A DNA stretch of 48,752 nt from Triparma columacea (lineage: Eukaryota > Sar > Bolidophyceae > Parmales > Triparmaceae). Made by a program: the position numbers and the translations under genes. This document shows, piece by piece, positions 20,310 to 31,933 of the stretch (position 1 is the first letter of the stretch; every line of letters begins with the position of its first letter). Location of the stretch: the NCBI GenBank assembly GCA_030267965.1, contig BRYA01000104.1, positions 13,650 to 62,401 of the forward strand, written 5' to 3'. The notes beneath the pieces are model-generated. The model worked only from the letters and a program-made list of their open reading frames with translations. It did not search any database and was not told where the DNA came from.

Positions 20310-23300
20310 ATGGGGAATGGCAGGAAACGCCGAGGTTCGGGGTTTGCTTTGTCATCCAACATGCGGGGGCCTCCTGCGGAGAAGCGCACTCTGGCTGGCG
20401 ATGTGATAAACCACTCGACGGCGGCATTGATGGAATTTAAGGCCATGGGGCATGCGAATCAACAGAAGAAGGATGGTGAGGTGGGAGTAATTAGGAACGA
20501 ACCGCGTCTTAGCTCCAACTCTCTGCCCTATTTAAAAGATATTGTACGCGGGAAGCATCCATCGTCGATCAAACAGTCGGGCAGCATAATATTTCAGGCT
20601 ATAAAGAAATCAGACGAGAGGAGGGCCAAGATGAAGCGCGGAAGGAGGCTACACGGTGTGGTTGAGGCAGATGTACCGGCAAGCTTTCAAAAATCTGGCT
20701 CTGTGTCTGATGTTGGCGGTCCGGCAAATGCGGAGAGGAGGAAGGAGACCTTGAGGCTCCAGAGGCTCACAATGAAAATGAAGACCAAGGTCAGGCGACT
20801 GAGAAAGACGAGGCAGATGTCGAAGAGGAGGGGGAACATCGTGGGCAATGACATGGCTTCCGCTGTCGCCAGCGTTAGGAAGCAGCTGATAGAAGTAGGC
20901 GATGGGAGAAAATCCAACCAACAAGTGAGGGTCAGGCAAAGGTGAGAAATGGACATAACTCAAGGAGCCCTATCTTCTCCTCTAACGCATCCCATTTCCT
21001 CTATTCTTCGCGTCGCTTGCCGCACTCGCTTCGCTTGTCGCCGTCGCAGCATATTGACGACAAATAAGAAAATGAAGGATAGAGAAAGGCGGAAGTTCGA
21101 GGCAATCTTCGAAGAGGCAGAAAACCAGCGCGCGAAACCAAAATATAATCCAACAGCAGTGAAAAAGCCGCTGTCCAAGGAGAAAAAGAAGATAGCAATG
21201 ACAAAAGCGAAGAAGGAGAGGGAAAAGGACCCTGTCGTAAATCTGGTTGATGCCCTGTCAACTCAGCCCCAGGCTCCGCTGCATTTTGGGATGGAGCTGA
21301 GTTTATGTTCGAACTTCGCAGACCCCCAATTGCGGCCGTTGAACTCTTCGAGTGACCCAAATGAAAGCAGGTTCCTCACTGTTTCGCATCCAGATGGTCA
21401 CACGCAAGTTCTTCGCCATTCCCTTATAAGAGCCGGGGCGGGGGAGTACCGAGGGGGGATAGATGCTACTCAAGAAAAGGGTCCAACCGATGTTGCTGTT
21501 TTTAAGGTGAGGAGGACGAGCAGCAGTTTGAGTTGGATTCGTATTTTCTATCGCTCTAATAATAATAATGCCCTCGCTCCTGACTTCGCGCAGATTTGCA
21601 ACTTAAACGACATGAAAATGAATCGGGCTGTTAAGTATGGGGAGCCCGTCTGGTTCGTTGTAGTTCCTGGAAAGAACAAGAGCGGAGGTCACTGGAGCGA
21701 GGGGAGTGTCTTAGGAGCAAAGGTGAGAATGGCCAAGAAAGAATGGAAGTGATTAGCAAACCACAAAGGAATAATTTGGCAATTTAGGCGCTAACACAAC
21801 ACCCCGCCCTCTCCCCCCGCAGGCTGACAAGGGAATTTTCGTGCCCGTGGTGAAGCTGGATCCGAACCAGGGCATATCGTTCAATGAAGAAGTTGAGGGG
21901 GGCACTTCTTCTTCCGCTTCTCCAAAGCATTCTACTGCTGCCAACGAGCTGGGCATCCCAGGACCAGTCATTTGCGATGTTGATTTCGACCTTAGCGGGG
22001 CCGTCATGAAATTCGGTGCAGGCGCCGACACTGGTGACACCTCCGGCATAGAGAATATAAACAAAGTGCCGCTTGAGGTCGGGAAGTTCACGTTCTCCCC
22101 GGCAAGTGAGGAGATGAGAACCAAGGTTAGAGAAGCTGAGGCCAAAGGGGAGTGGATAGAGGTCATGAACTTGGACGATGTTTACATCGGCCAAGACTTC
22201 TTTGTCATCAGTGCTGCTCAGGGGACTGAGAACGCGGTGCTTTCTCAGGCAGATTGGAACCATGCCGACGGGGAGGAAGGCAGGGCCTCCTTCAAGGTTA
22301 GGCTCCTAGACTCCGTTCATTCCATGAAGCACATAACAACTTCGGAGCAGACGATGCAGAAGGCCAAGAAGGGCGTCGTTCAAAGCAAGAGGAGGAGAGA
22401 GGGTGAAAAGGTGATGTACGACGTGCAGGATACATTTTCTCAAAGCAAGGACGTCAAGTTCAAGACGAACGATGGCAAGAGCTTCCAGGCGGGAGGGGGC
22501 ATCGTCAGCCCCATCAGAGGTGGGCACAAGTTCACGCAGGACCTCAGGATCAGGTCGTTTGCCAGTGTCGAGACGGAGGAGGATAAATTGATCAAAAAGC
22601 TAGAGCACGGAAGCGGCGTTAAGAGAAGGATCGGCAAGCTCATGAAAAAAGTTGACAAGGAGGGGCAAATTCTAGAAACGAAGCAAGAGTTTTTCAGGGA
22701 GATGAAGGTGGCGCTGCCGAAGCTGCACCCTAGTCCCTACAAGCTCAAGGCAAAGCGCTTGCAGGATGCGGAGATGGAGCAAATGATCGCGCAAAAGAAG
22801 TTGTTGGAAGAGCTGAACAGAGACTTGACGAGAGAGGAGTTCTACGACGTCCTGATGAAAGACGAGAGTGTGCCGTTGGTGAGCGTAAAGGAGCTGCTTG
22901 CCGCGTCGACTACCATGCCTGCTTACGGGAAGTTGGTGGAACAAGACAGAGAACTCAAGAAGATGCTAAACAAACCCTCCACGTCAAGCATCGTTGGAAC
23001 GATTCAATCCAGCACCATAATCGAAGACATTGTGCCCATGAGCAGGCAGGCAAGCAGGAGCAGGCAAGGTCTGAGGGTCCCAGAGGTGGATATAATGAAA
23101 GATGACATGAGCTCTTCGGGAAGTAGCGTCAGCAAGTCTCCAGGCACGAGCCCAAGCACCAGCCCTTTGATGTGGGGCGGCGAGGGGGGCTTCAACATGA
23201 ATGGGTTCGTAGGTAGCGATGGTGGGGGGAGCCCCAAGAGTGGTAGGCGAGAAAGGTTAAGCAAAAGCAAACGGAAGAATTCAGAGAGGGAGAAAAAGGA

Positions 23301-25254
23301 AGCGGAGAGAGCCAAGAAGGCTTCAAATCTCTTTGGAGTAGAGTGGGAGGGCGAGGGGATGGAAAAATTGGTTGAGCAGTGGAAAGGGCTGTATATGAGA
23401 GACACGGTGAAGAAATCGCTCTTGAACGTGGACGAGCAGATTATGAAGGACATAATTCACGAGGAACAGCTCGAAGAGAAGAAGGCGCTCAGTGGCATTG
23501 TAGGAGCCATCAACGAAGAGATCAGGGTGCACAACGAGCAGGCCAGGTTAGGGCTCATTCAAAAGAACGACGCCGCCAGCAAGCGGAAGCGAGAAGAGGC
23601 GAGGATGCTGAAGGCAAATGTGGATGACCAACGCAGGCGGAGCGAAACAAGCCATGCTAATCCGACAAGTGATCCTGAGGAAGTTTCAGTAAACGACGCA
23701 AAAAATGCAGGACAGTCCAGGACGACTCTCAGACTGTTCGGTCAAGTGCACAAGAAAATGATACAGGAACAAAGTATTGCTGTGTTGGTAAAGTACGTCA
23801 AGATTTGGTTGAAGAAGACGGAGATACAGAGGCACGAAAGGAGGATGAAGGAAGCCGCTCAAAGGGAGGTATGGGACCGGCAGGGATTATTGGGGTATAA
23901 ATCGAAAGGGAGGGGTTGGGACGACGACGTGGAGGAGAAGGAGGTGGTGGTGGCATCAACTATGGTTGTGGTAAGGGAGGAGGAGAACGAGGAGAATGAG
24001 GAGAAAGAGGAGAACAAGGAGAATGAAGAGAATAAGGAGGAGGGGGAGGGAGGAGGAGAAGAACTCGGAGTACCAGAAGATAATGATTCGACGGTTGCTG
24101 CGGACGCTGCAATCGCCTCAGCTAACCCCCCCGGGCCTGCAGTGACCCACGTGGAGGGAATCGTTGTGAGCGAGTCCGGCGCACAGCTTCGGATCGGGCC
24201 GCAGATGAATAGCAAGCCTGCGGTGCAGCTTCCAAGGGGCACTTTGGTGAAGATCTTGAAGACGGGGAGGGACGAGGTTTATTCTGGGAAAAGGAGGGTC
24301 TTCGTGGAAGCCGTCGTTATGGCTCAACAAGCGTTGGAGGAGATACAGATGGAACCTACGGAGAAAGATTTGAAATGGGGGACAGAGGGCAGTGAGGAGG
24401 ATAGCGAGGAAGAAGAGGAGGAAGAAGAAGAGGGAGAGGAGAAGGAGGAGCCCGGTCCACCTCCTCTACCTGAAGACTACGATGAATCGTCCCTCATCCC
24501 TTGCGTCGTGAGAGGGTGGGCATCCCTCCGCGAGGGCGGGGACATCTACGATCGGTCCATAATCACTCTGAAGCCTAGTGAGGCCTCAAAGACGCCCATG
24601 ACTGACCTCATGAAGCTCCCCAAGGTCGGGGTCAAGGAGTGCCCTTTGGAAATGATGTGCAAGGTCGTGGGGAAGGGGGGCTGCATCATCAGGGACGGGC
24701 CTCTCCTAGACAGCAGGTTCGTTAAGAACGTCAGCGAGGGCACCGTCCTGATCGTGAAGAACGCCAGGTGCACGGGGGAGGGCCTCAACTTGGCGAACAG
24801 GAGGGTGTACGTAGAGACCATGCCTGTGAGGGTGGAGAAGGGCTACGCGTACTTGAAGCCTTACAACCTTGAGGTCATGCAGCCGAAGACGGTGGGGGAG
24901 ATAAGGGGAGAGCGCGCGTTCACCCCTGCCACGAGGAATAGGGTGAAGGACGAGGACCTACTTATTTACAAGGGCTGGTGCTCACTGACGAGCAAATTTG
25001 GATACCCCATACTCGAGCCATGTGAGGAGAGTTTGGGGACATATGGTGTGGGTGTTAGGGGGAGAAAAAAGGACGAAAGGCTTAAGGCGAAGATGGAGAG
25101 GATGGAGGTAGTGGAGAGGAGGAAGATGGAGATTGAGGCCAAGTGGCAAGAGAAGACGGAGAAGCAGAAGGAGGAGATCAAGAAAATGGTTGGAGGAAGG
25201 GAGGAGGAGGAGGAGGAGGAGGAGGAGGAGGAGGGGGTCGTTTCTGATGAGTAG
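20310..25254 (+). CDS. 1549-aa protein with SH3-like modules, unknown function
   Basis: Exons 20310-20941, 21050-21506, 21594-21722, 21823-25254, all phases consistent. Not recognised. Residues 1-270 are basic and helical. About 285-425 form a globular, beta-rich block (ELSLCSNFADPQLRPLN ... VLRHSLIRAGAG ... VWFVVVPGKNK), and a related block follows near 500-560 (MNLDDVYIGQDFFVISAAQ). Middle: helical, with Lys/Glu runs and a serine-rich linker. The C-terminal third holds at least two bacterial-SH3-like modules: VSESGAQLRIGPQ...LPRGTLVKIL (about 1180-1235) and CIIRDGPLLDSRFVKNVSEGTVLIV (about 1350-1420), plus two GWxSL segments. It ends in a poly-Glu run. The first donor was placed at 20942 (GTGAGAAATGG) because it restores frame; an upstream GTGAGG at 20925 does not. 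Scaffold or flagellar roles are guesses. Confidence 0.85.
20942..21049 (+). repeat. Introner-like intron 1 of SH3-like gene
   Basis: Begins GTGAGAAATGGAC; motif GCACTCGCTTCGCTTGTCGC at 21023-21042, acceptor GTCGCAG. Confidence 0.75.
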
Positions 25255-25329
25255 GGGTTAGTACCAACCCTGTAAATTAGTTTGTTATTTCTTCAATAGC
25301 CGCATTTTTCAATTTATGTCCCCTCCCTC

Positions 25330-27203
25330 TTAAGCGCCCTCGACCCACTCAATTCCCTCCCCAACAATAAGTGTCCTCCCCGGTATACCCCCTTCAACGT
25401 TCGTCCCAATCCTGACCGTCTTCTCCTCGTCCTCCCCCCTGCTTTCCCCCACCACAACAAATCCCCTAACCCCCGTTTTGCATAGTTCCCCCGGCCTCCC
25501 GTTCGCCTTGAACGTTTCGTACGCGTCGTCCCCCATTACGGCCGCTACCGTTCCCTCCTTAACGCGCTCGATCTCCCTAACGTTGACGTTGCTGATGGCC
25601 TCGGACTGTCCCATCGGTAGCATGCTGCTCCCCACGGACACAACGCTAACCTGGAGGAACGTTAGGGAACTCCACTTCATAGTGGTCCAGTAGGGAGGAC
25701 CGGAGGGCGGGGATTTAGAACCGGAGGGATCGTCATCGCCTTCCTTACCCTTTTCTAACTTCCCCCTGGTGACTCCCCTGAAGTACCCTGCGCGGAAAGG
25801 GGGGGTGGGGGGGTGGTGGAGTGTAGTGAACAAGTGTTAGTGTGGTTTGCAAGCAAGTGCATTATTTTCCCCCCAACCTCTCGGTCCCCCCGTTTCTCTC
25901 ACCTGACGCCGTCGCCTTGCCCCCTCCCCCTGTCCTCTCCACCCCCCCGCTCTTAGGGATCTTAATGACTTTGACCCCCTCGACTGCTTCGGCTCTGGAC
26001 CGGAGGTAGTTGAAGCCAACGTTCCAGTCCAAGCATATCACGACGTTGGCGCCGAGGTCTGCGACAGCCTCCCACACTACCTCTGGTTCTATGCCTTCCT
26101 CTGGGGATAGGTGAGGGTGGGTTGGGTGGGTGGGTGTTTAGTTTCTGTCCTTTTCGTCAAGTTTGTCAAGAAGGTCTCCATAGTTGCCCGGCTCTGTCCT
26201 CACCTTCCCCCTGCATCCCCCCCTGTGGCATGACTCCAATCCACCCGCTCGCCCACTCCTTGATCCCCTCCTGCCTCCCCCCCTCCCTCGCCTTCCTCCC
26301 CCTCCCCTCAACGACGTCCCCGACCTTTCCCACGATCTCCTTGTACCACTCCTTCCCAGCCCCAACCTCGGGGAGGCCGAAGAACCAGCAGACTCCCCCG
26401 CCCTGGACCTTACCCCCGGACCCGGCCTCCCAGCAGGTGTAGTCCTGCGTGACACCCTTGTTACACCACTCGCCCTTTACTACCTTGGCCCCAACCGTTC
26501 CCTGCGCAGGCGTCAGGCCGTGCAGAACCCTGCCTGGGTCAAGGTTAAGGGCCAGCGGGGACCTCCGGACCTTCATGGCGTAGGAGAGGAGGGTCCTGTG
26601 TACAGTGTGTCTGCCTGACCTCCTGGAGCCGCAGATAATAACTTTGGGAGGGGGGGAGGTTGGGGGGGTGGTGAAGGGGGAGACGGAGGAGTGGAGGGCT
26701 GAGGTGTAGGCAGACTCCCTCATTACCTCGAGCTGGGCGTGGGTGTTTATTAGGGGTACGCAGTTGCAGTCTCCGTTGAATTCTGTTGTGAGGTAGCAGT
26801 CAGTGAGGACTTTAGATGGGAAGACAGTGAGGGTTGATGGTGCCAAGGTGATTGTTGGGTACGTTGGAATGGGCGTGTTGGTAGACGTGTTCCCTTGGCC
26901 ACTCTCCTCATCTAGCATTCCATCCATTCCCTCGTCTTTAAGCTTAAATATATCCTGTATCCCACCAATAAGTACTGTGGCACCAAACCACGTCCATATT
27001 TCATAGTCTCCTTCAACTAGGTCTGTAACTACGCCTAGTTCGCTACCCTTAAGCTCAGCTGTACCCTCAAGTATTGTTATTGATACAGCAGCATTGAGAG
27101 TTGTTGATTGAGGAGGAGTAAATGGGGTAGAGGGGACACGGAAGCGGAGAGAGTTGAGGGCTGGGATGGCTATCTTGTGGATTGAGGTGGAAGGGGTAGT
27201 CAT
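25330..27203 (-). CDS. CLP1: CLP1, mRNA cleavage/polyadenylation factor (degenerate P-loop)
   Basis: Exons 27203-26204, 26100-25903 and 25787-25330, 551 residues. CLP1 is a subunit of the pre-mRNA cleavage factor (and of tRNA splicing complexes in animals), with a polynucleotide-kinase fold. Seen: the N-terminal beta domain (LRFRVP ... ILEGTAELKGSELG ... YEIWTWFGATVLIGG), the central domain with P-loop GSRRSGRHTVHRTLLSYAMK near residue 196, LALNLDPGRVLHG, VVICLDWNVGFNYLRSR, and a C-terminal domain starting GYFRGVTRG. The P-loop has Arg-His where GK(S/T) is expected, so ATP binding may be weak or lost. An 85-residue serine/proline-rich stretch separates beta domain and P-loop. Introns: GTGAGG/CCCAG, GTGAGA/GCGCAG. 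The first exon is duplicated downstream at 28585-29722. Confidence 0.85.
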
Positions 27204-27377
27204 ATGTGTATAATATAGTCCTTGGTGGGAGTGTGATGGATTGGATTAGGAAGTAAGTGACGTTATGGTGAGATAATGGACAGATAATGGACAGATTATA
27301 TGAGGAGAAAAAGTGAGGGAGGAAGGAGGAGGAGGAGGAAGATTCTAACTTCGCGAAATCGCAATGCTTTTTATATT
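27204..27377 (-). promoter_or_regulatory. CLP1 upstream region
   Basis: Upstream of CLP1; the first ~120 bases are shared with the region upstream of the duplicate copy (identical phrases AGTAAGTGACGTTATGG and GAGGAGAAAAAGTGAGG), so the promoter was duplicated with the first exon. Specific elements were not recognised. Confidence 0.4.
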
Positions 27378-28265
27378 TGAGTAGTTGGAATGAAAGCTCT
27401 CGTTAACGCGGTGCGGAGGGTACCTTCGTAACTCAAAAATAAGCGTGTTGTAAAGAGATATTTATGATCCAAAATCCAAAAAACCCCGAGAAAGACGAGA
27501 CGAGCCAGCCGAGCCAGCCGAGCCAGTTTCAAAAGAGAGTGAGGAGGGAGAGGAGGGAGGAACAACAGCAACAACAACAACGAAGAAGAAGAGAAGAAGA
27601 AGGAGGGGAGGGAACCAAGAAGGAACAGGGAATGGGAACCAAACAGAGATGGGGAAAGGATCCAGAACCAAGACAGAGCACCAACCCAAGCCAAGAACAG
27701 GGAGGGGAACAAAGCCATAAAACAGTAACAGAATGTAGTAAGTAATGTATAAATGTATGTAGTATGTATGTACGCTCTGGTACTACATACTACATACATT
27801 TATACATTACTTACTACATCATAATGCTTTGTTCCTGTCTCCCCTCTCGGTGTATCGTGGGTTCGTTCCCCTTCCCTTCCCTGTTGTTCCCTTCCCCTCC
27901 TTCTGGGTTCCCTTTCCCCTCCCCTTTCTGTTTCTGTTTCTTCCCCTTCTCCCTCCCTTCCCTGTCTGGCTCGGTGAAATTCGGGTTCGGTGGTTCGGTG
28001 AGATTCGGGTTCGGGTTCGGGTTAGAAATGCATATAACTCTTTACTACGCACGTATTTTTAAGATCCGAAGGTACCGTTAGAACCCCCCTGTTAAGGGCT
28101 TCAATTTAATCTAGGTTAGAGCGCTGAGGAGTGAAGAGTACTTTTCCCCTCCCCTCCCCTGTCTGTGTTCGGGAGTTCATAACTCTTTACTACACTCGTC
28201 TTTATAACATCTGAAGGTACCCTTAGAACAGCGTTAACGGGAGCTTTCATTTAGTCTATTCAAAT
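27378..28265. mobile_element. Foldback-like element between CLP1 copies
   Basis: A 36-bp perfect inverted repeat (27733-27768 with 27784-27819, about 15 bases between) sits at the centre. Outside it the arms remain roughly complementary: the left arm (GGTACCTTCG...GTTGTAAAGAGATA) matches the reverse complement of AACTCTTTACTACRC...GAAGGTACC at 28030-28075 and again at 28170-28225, and the left 5' end (GAAAGCTCTCGTTAACGC) matches GCGTTAACGGGAGCTTTC at 28231-28248. No transposase is present and no clear target duplication was found. It looks like a foldback or non-autonomous hairpin element. Confidence 0.55.
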
Positions 28266-28455
28266 TGAAAACTCATTACAAACTCGCAAAGTTACCTCCT
28301 CCGTTACCTCCTCCGTTACCTCCTCTCTCTCCAAATTTGCCTACACCACTGACGGGTTCAAAACCACGTAATGTACCATAACCTAAGTACTTCGGTGTTT
28401 CAAAACAACAAAATAAAAACCCCTTCACCTCTTTAAATTTACCCTCCCCCCCCCT

Positions 28456-28584
28456 TCACATTCCCCTAACGCTGTTAACAATATCCTCAATATCCCCCTC
28501 AAGTACCTTCCTCGCGTTCCCCGTTTCATACCCGCTTCTCAGATCCTTAACTCTTTCCTCCGGGTCCAATACATAGTTCCTAAC
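28456..28584 (-). pseudogene. Orphan 3' exon fragment
   Basis: A 42-codon open segment (VRNYVLDPEERVKDLRSGYE ... ending RGM and TGA) follows an ACAACAG acceptor at 28585. Its codon use looks like real coding sequence, but its 5' part is missing because the CLP1 duplication starts at the same base. Joining it to the CLP1 exon through the 22-base remainder would be out of frame. I read it as the last exon of a gene cut by the duplication. Product unknown. Confidence 0.45.
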
Positions 28585-29618
28585 CTGTTGTCGGCTCTGT
28601 CCTCACCTTCCCCCTGCATCCCCCCCTGTGGCATGACCCCGATCCACCCGCTCGCCCACTCCTTGATCCCCTCCTGCCTCCCCCCCTCCCTCGCCTTCCT
28701 CCCCCTCCCCTCAACGACGTCCCCGACCTTTCCCACGATCTCCTTGTACCACTCCTTCCCAGCCCCAACCTCGGGGAGGCCGAAGAACCAGCAGACTCCC
28801 CCGCCCTGGACCTTACCCCCAGACCCAGCCTCCCAGCAGGTGTAGTCCTGCGTGACACCCTTATTACACCACTCACCCTTTACTACCTTGGCCCCAACCG
28901 TTCCCTGCGCAGGCGTCAGGCCGTGCAGAACCCTGCCTGGGTCAAGGTTAAGGGCCAGCGGGGACCTCCGGACCTTCATGGCGTAGGAGAGGAGGGTCCT
29001 GTGTACCGTGTGTCTGCCTGACCTCCTGGAGCCGCAGATGATAACTTTGGGAGGGGGGGAGGTTGGGGGGGTGGTGAAGGGGGAGACGGAGGAGTGGAGG
29101 GCTGAGGTGTAGGCTGACTCCCTCATTACCTCGAGCTGGGCGTGGGTGTTTATTAGAGGCACGCAGTTGCAGTCGCCGTTGAACTCGGTTGTGAGGTAGC
29201 AGTCAGTGAGGACTTTAGATGGGAAGACAGTGAGGGTTGATGGTGCCAAGGTGATAGTTGGGTATGTTGGAATGGGCGTGTTGGTAGACGTGTTCCCTTG
29301 CGTGTTCCCCTGGCCACTCTCCTCCTCTAGCATTCCATCCATTCCCTCGTCTTTAAGCTTAAATATATCCTGTATCCCACCAATAAGTACTGTGGCACCA
29401 AACCACGTCCATATTTCATAGTCTCCTTCAACTAGGTCTGTAACTACGCCTAATTCGCTACCCTTGAGCTCAGCTGTACCCTCAAGTATTGTTATTGATA
29501 CAGCAGCATTGAGAGTTGTTGATTGAGGAGGAGTAAATGGGGTAGAGGGGACACGGAAGCGGAGAGAGTTGAGGGCTGGGATGGCTATCTTGTGGATTGA
29601 GGTGGAAGGGGTAGTCAT
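28539..29618 (-). pseudogene. Truncated CLP1 duplicate
   Basis: Repeats CLP1 exon 1 (residues 1-333) plus about 100 bp upstream. The second and third exons are absent; after the exon 1 donor the frame runs into unrelated sequence and stops 19 codons later, so the C-terminal domain and the P-loop-domain tail are lost. Against copy 1 I count about 19 substitutions, only one changing the protein (Asp to Glu), and a 12-bp in-frame gain (second QGNT). The degenerate P-loop is shared, so that change predates the duplication. It could be expressed as a truncated protein. Confidence 0.8.
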
Positions 29619-29886
29619 ATGTGTATAATATAGTGCTTGATGAAGGAGTGATGGATTGGATTAGGAAGTAAGTGACGTTATGGAGAGATAATGGACAGAT
29701 TAGATGAGGAGAAAAAGTGAGGCAAAAGGCAAAAGAAAAAAGGAGGAAGGAGAGAGGGCCAAAGTGAGGCAAAAAGAAGGAGCTTAACCCACAACTCTCA
29801 TCACAACTCTCGATATACCTTCTTACACCATAAAAGAGCCATAAAAGAGCCATAAAAGTGCCATAAAAGAGCCGTCTTAGAAGCAA
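29619..29886. promoter_or_regulatory. Divergent promoter, CLP1 duplicate / ORC4
   Basis: 268 bases between divergent starts. The half next to the CLP1 copy is part of the duplication; the ORC4 side contains a four-fold CATAAAAGAGC repeat at 29830-29872, just upstream of the ATG. Confidence 0.45.
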
Positions 29887-31547
29887 ATGGCAGAGATCCC
29901 TGCTTCCCCAAGTCGGCAAAAAAGTGTAGAGTCAATACCTCCTGCTGACATTAACGATATTATTAGAAAACTTAGCAAGGACTACGTACCTAGAGAGCTA
30001 TGTGGGATGGGTGAACCCATGAGGTGAGATTTTCAAGGAAAACTGGTCAAATTGGGGCAACAAAACCCAAGGAGAGGATCGGAGGGAGAATGCAAAGAGA
30101 ATGCAAAGAGAAATCATCCGCAAAGAGAACGCATCCTTCCCCAACCCCCACCTCCTTCTCATACCTCCCCACCCACCTCCCCCCCTTCCCTCCCTCCTGC
30201 GCGCCTCCCAGCAAACTTGCATCCTACCTCTCCCTCTCCCTCTCTACCCCATCTTCCTCCTCCCTGACCCTCTGCGGCCCATCCGGATCTGGCAAGAAGG
30301 TGTTGCTCGAGCGCTGCATCAGGAACGCTCGCAAGTCCATGACCTCTACATCCGCCCCCTCCGCCTCCGCAGCCGCCCCCGGCTCGTCCGCAACAGCGGG
30401 CCCCGATAAATCCAGCCACCCTCAGGACGCCAACACCTTCAGGGTCGTCCGCCTGGACGGCAGAATCCACAACACGCTGAGCTCGTGCTACTCCTCCCTC
30501 TGCGCCCAGCTCGGCGCCCCCCACCTCGGCGACTCTACCGGGAGCCGTCGTTTGGGCGGTTACAACCCCTCCCTTACCATGTGGGAGACTGCCGGGTCCA
30601 TACTCAGGGCTGACGGGGTGCCGTTGGTGATCGTGCTTGAGAACGTGGAGGCCTTCGCGGGTAAGGGTAAGCAGACCTTCCTCTACAGCCTGCTTGACAA
30701 GGTCCACACGAACGACCGTCGGTACTCGATCGTGATGACGACGAGCAGGCTCAACGTGGGGGAGATGATGGAGAGGAGGATAAGGAGCAGGAGCGAGATC
30801 GTCAGCGTGTTCGTGGGGAGGATAGGGGTGGAGGAGGTCTGCGACGTGCTAGGGGAGAGGATGAAGGGGTGGAGGGGAAAGACCAAGAGCCAGATAATCG
30901 CGTTCCTAAGGGGGGACGACAACGGGCCCAAGCTCTCCAGGGCGTGGTCTCTGGGGAGGGGGACCGGGTGGTTCGTCAACGTCGCCAGGCTCTGGGTGGG
31001 TTGGGCCGAGAGGGGGGAGGGGGAGGTACGGGCGCTGGACATGGCCCTGGCAACCATGGGGCACAACATGGTCCCTCACGGCCTCCCGCCGACGTCGAAC
31101 GTAGGGAACCTCAGGGTGCTGACGCTGGAGAACCTCACGCTCAACCAGGTCATCATACTCGTGGCGGCGTGGAAGGTGGAGGAGAGGAACCTCCGCCGTG
31201 AGGACTACGTCCGCGGCGTGACCTTCCTCGACGTCGAGGCTGAATTGGAGGACTACAGGAGGACCAAGTCCGCCTCGGCGGCGGGGCAGTTCCCCTCGGA
31301 TCCCAGGGCCCTGCTCCTGGGTTTCAAGGGTATGCACGAGCTGGGGGTCCTTAAGTTCGCGGACAGGCACCTCGGGGGCGCCCCTTTAATTTACGGTCAC
31401 GAGAGAGGGGTGGAGGGGGGGGACTACGAGAGCGTTAAGGGGAGGAGACTACACGTTACGGTGGACTGGAACGAGGAGGGGAGGGAGTGGATAAGGAGGG
31501 GGGGGAGAGCGACAACTGCGGTAAGGGAGTGGGCGCTGAAGGGATAA
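29887..31547 (+). CDS. ORC4: Origin recognition complex subunit 4
   Basis: Exons 29887-30023 and 30212-31547, 490 residues. ORC4 is an AAA+ subunit of the complex that marks replication origins. Seen: Walker A GPSGSGKKVLLERC near residue 72, followed by a poly-Ser/Ala/Pro insert, RVVRLDGRIHNTLSSCYSSLCAQLG, Walker B-like LVIVLENVEAFAGKGKQTFLYSLLDKVH (the family has ILDEFDLFA...QTLLYNLFD), sensor/arginine region IVMTTSRLNVGEMMERRIRSRS, and the winged-helix region LTLNQVIILVAAWKVEERN with EDYVRGVTFLDVEAELEDY. The Walker A has Lys after GK where Ser or Thr is usual, and Walker B has Glu-Asn in place of Asp-Glu, so ATPase activity is doubtful. Start chosen as the first ATG; exon 1 ends GATG-AG and the acceptor CTCCCAG keeps frame. 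Confidence 0.88.
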
Positions 31548-31933
31548 GAAGATTTTGTTGTGCAATGAATGTTTGTCGCAAAATCTTTTTTGCAGTCTCA
31601 AGCACTGGACCCTTCTTCAGTTGTTCTTCCTCTCCTTCTTACTTTTTGTGAACATCAAGTTCGCTGCTCTTAAACAGTCGGTTTATACATTCTTCTCTTT
31701 CCATAAATATTTACAGCAGTAGGTAAGAAGGGCTTTACTGGGCTTAGTCCCTCGACCAATGTTCCGAAGGATTTTGGGAGATTGATGTGATTGGTTTGCA
31801 AAGCTTACAATCCCTCGCCCTCACGCTCCGTGGTGCACTGTGGCTGTCAATAGCCATCTCGCAGCTTTGGTGTATCAGATATCTACTCTTCGCCCATTAA
31901 TAACTTCCCCCTCGTCAACTGCATCAGCTTCAC
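31548..31933. other. Intergenic region, no gene seen
   Basis: T-rich 3' region of ORC4 followed by the leader of the Cys-rich gene. No RNA gene or repeat recognised. Confidence 0.4.

Noticed and set aside
27995..28025. GGGTTC repeats as an interstitial telomere
   Set aside because: Only a few copies, and the unit is not a known telomere repeat for these algae; part of the foldback arm.
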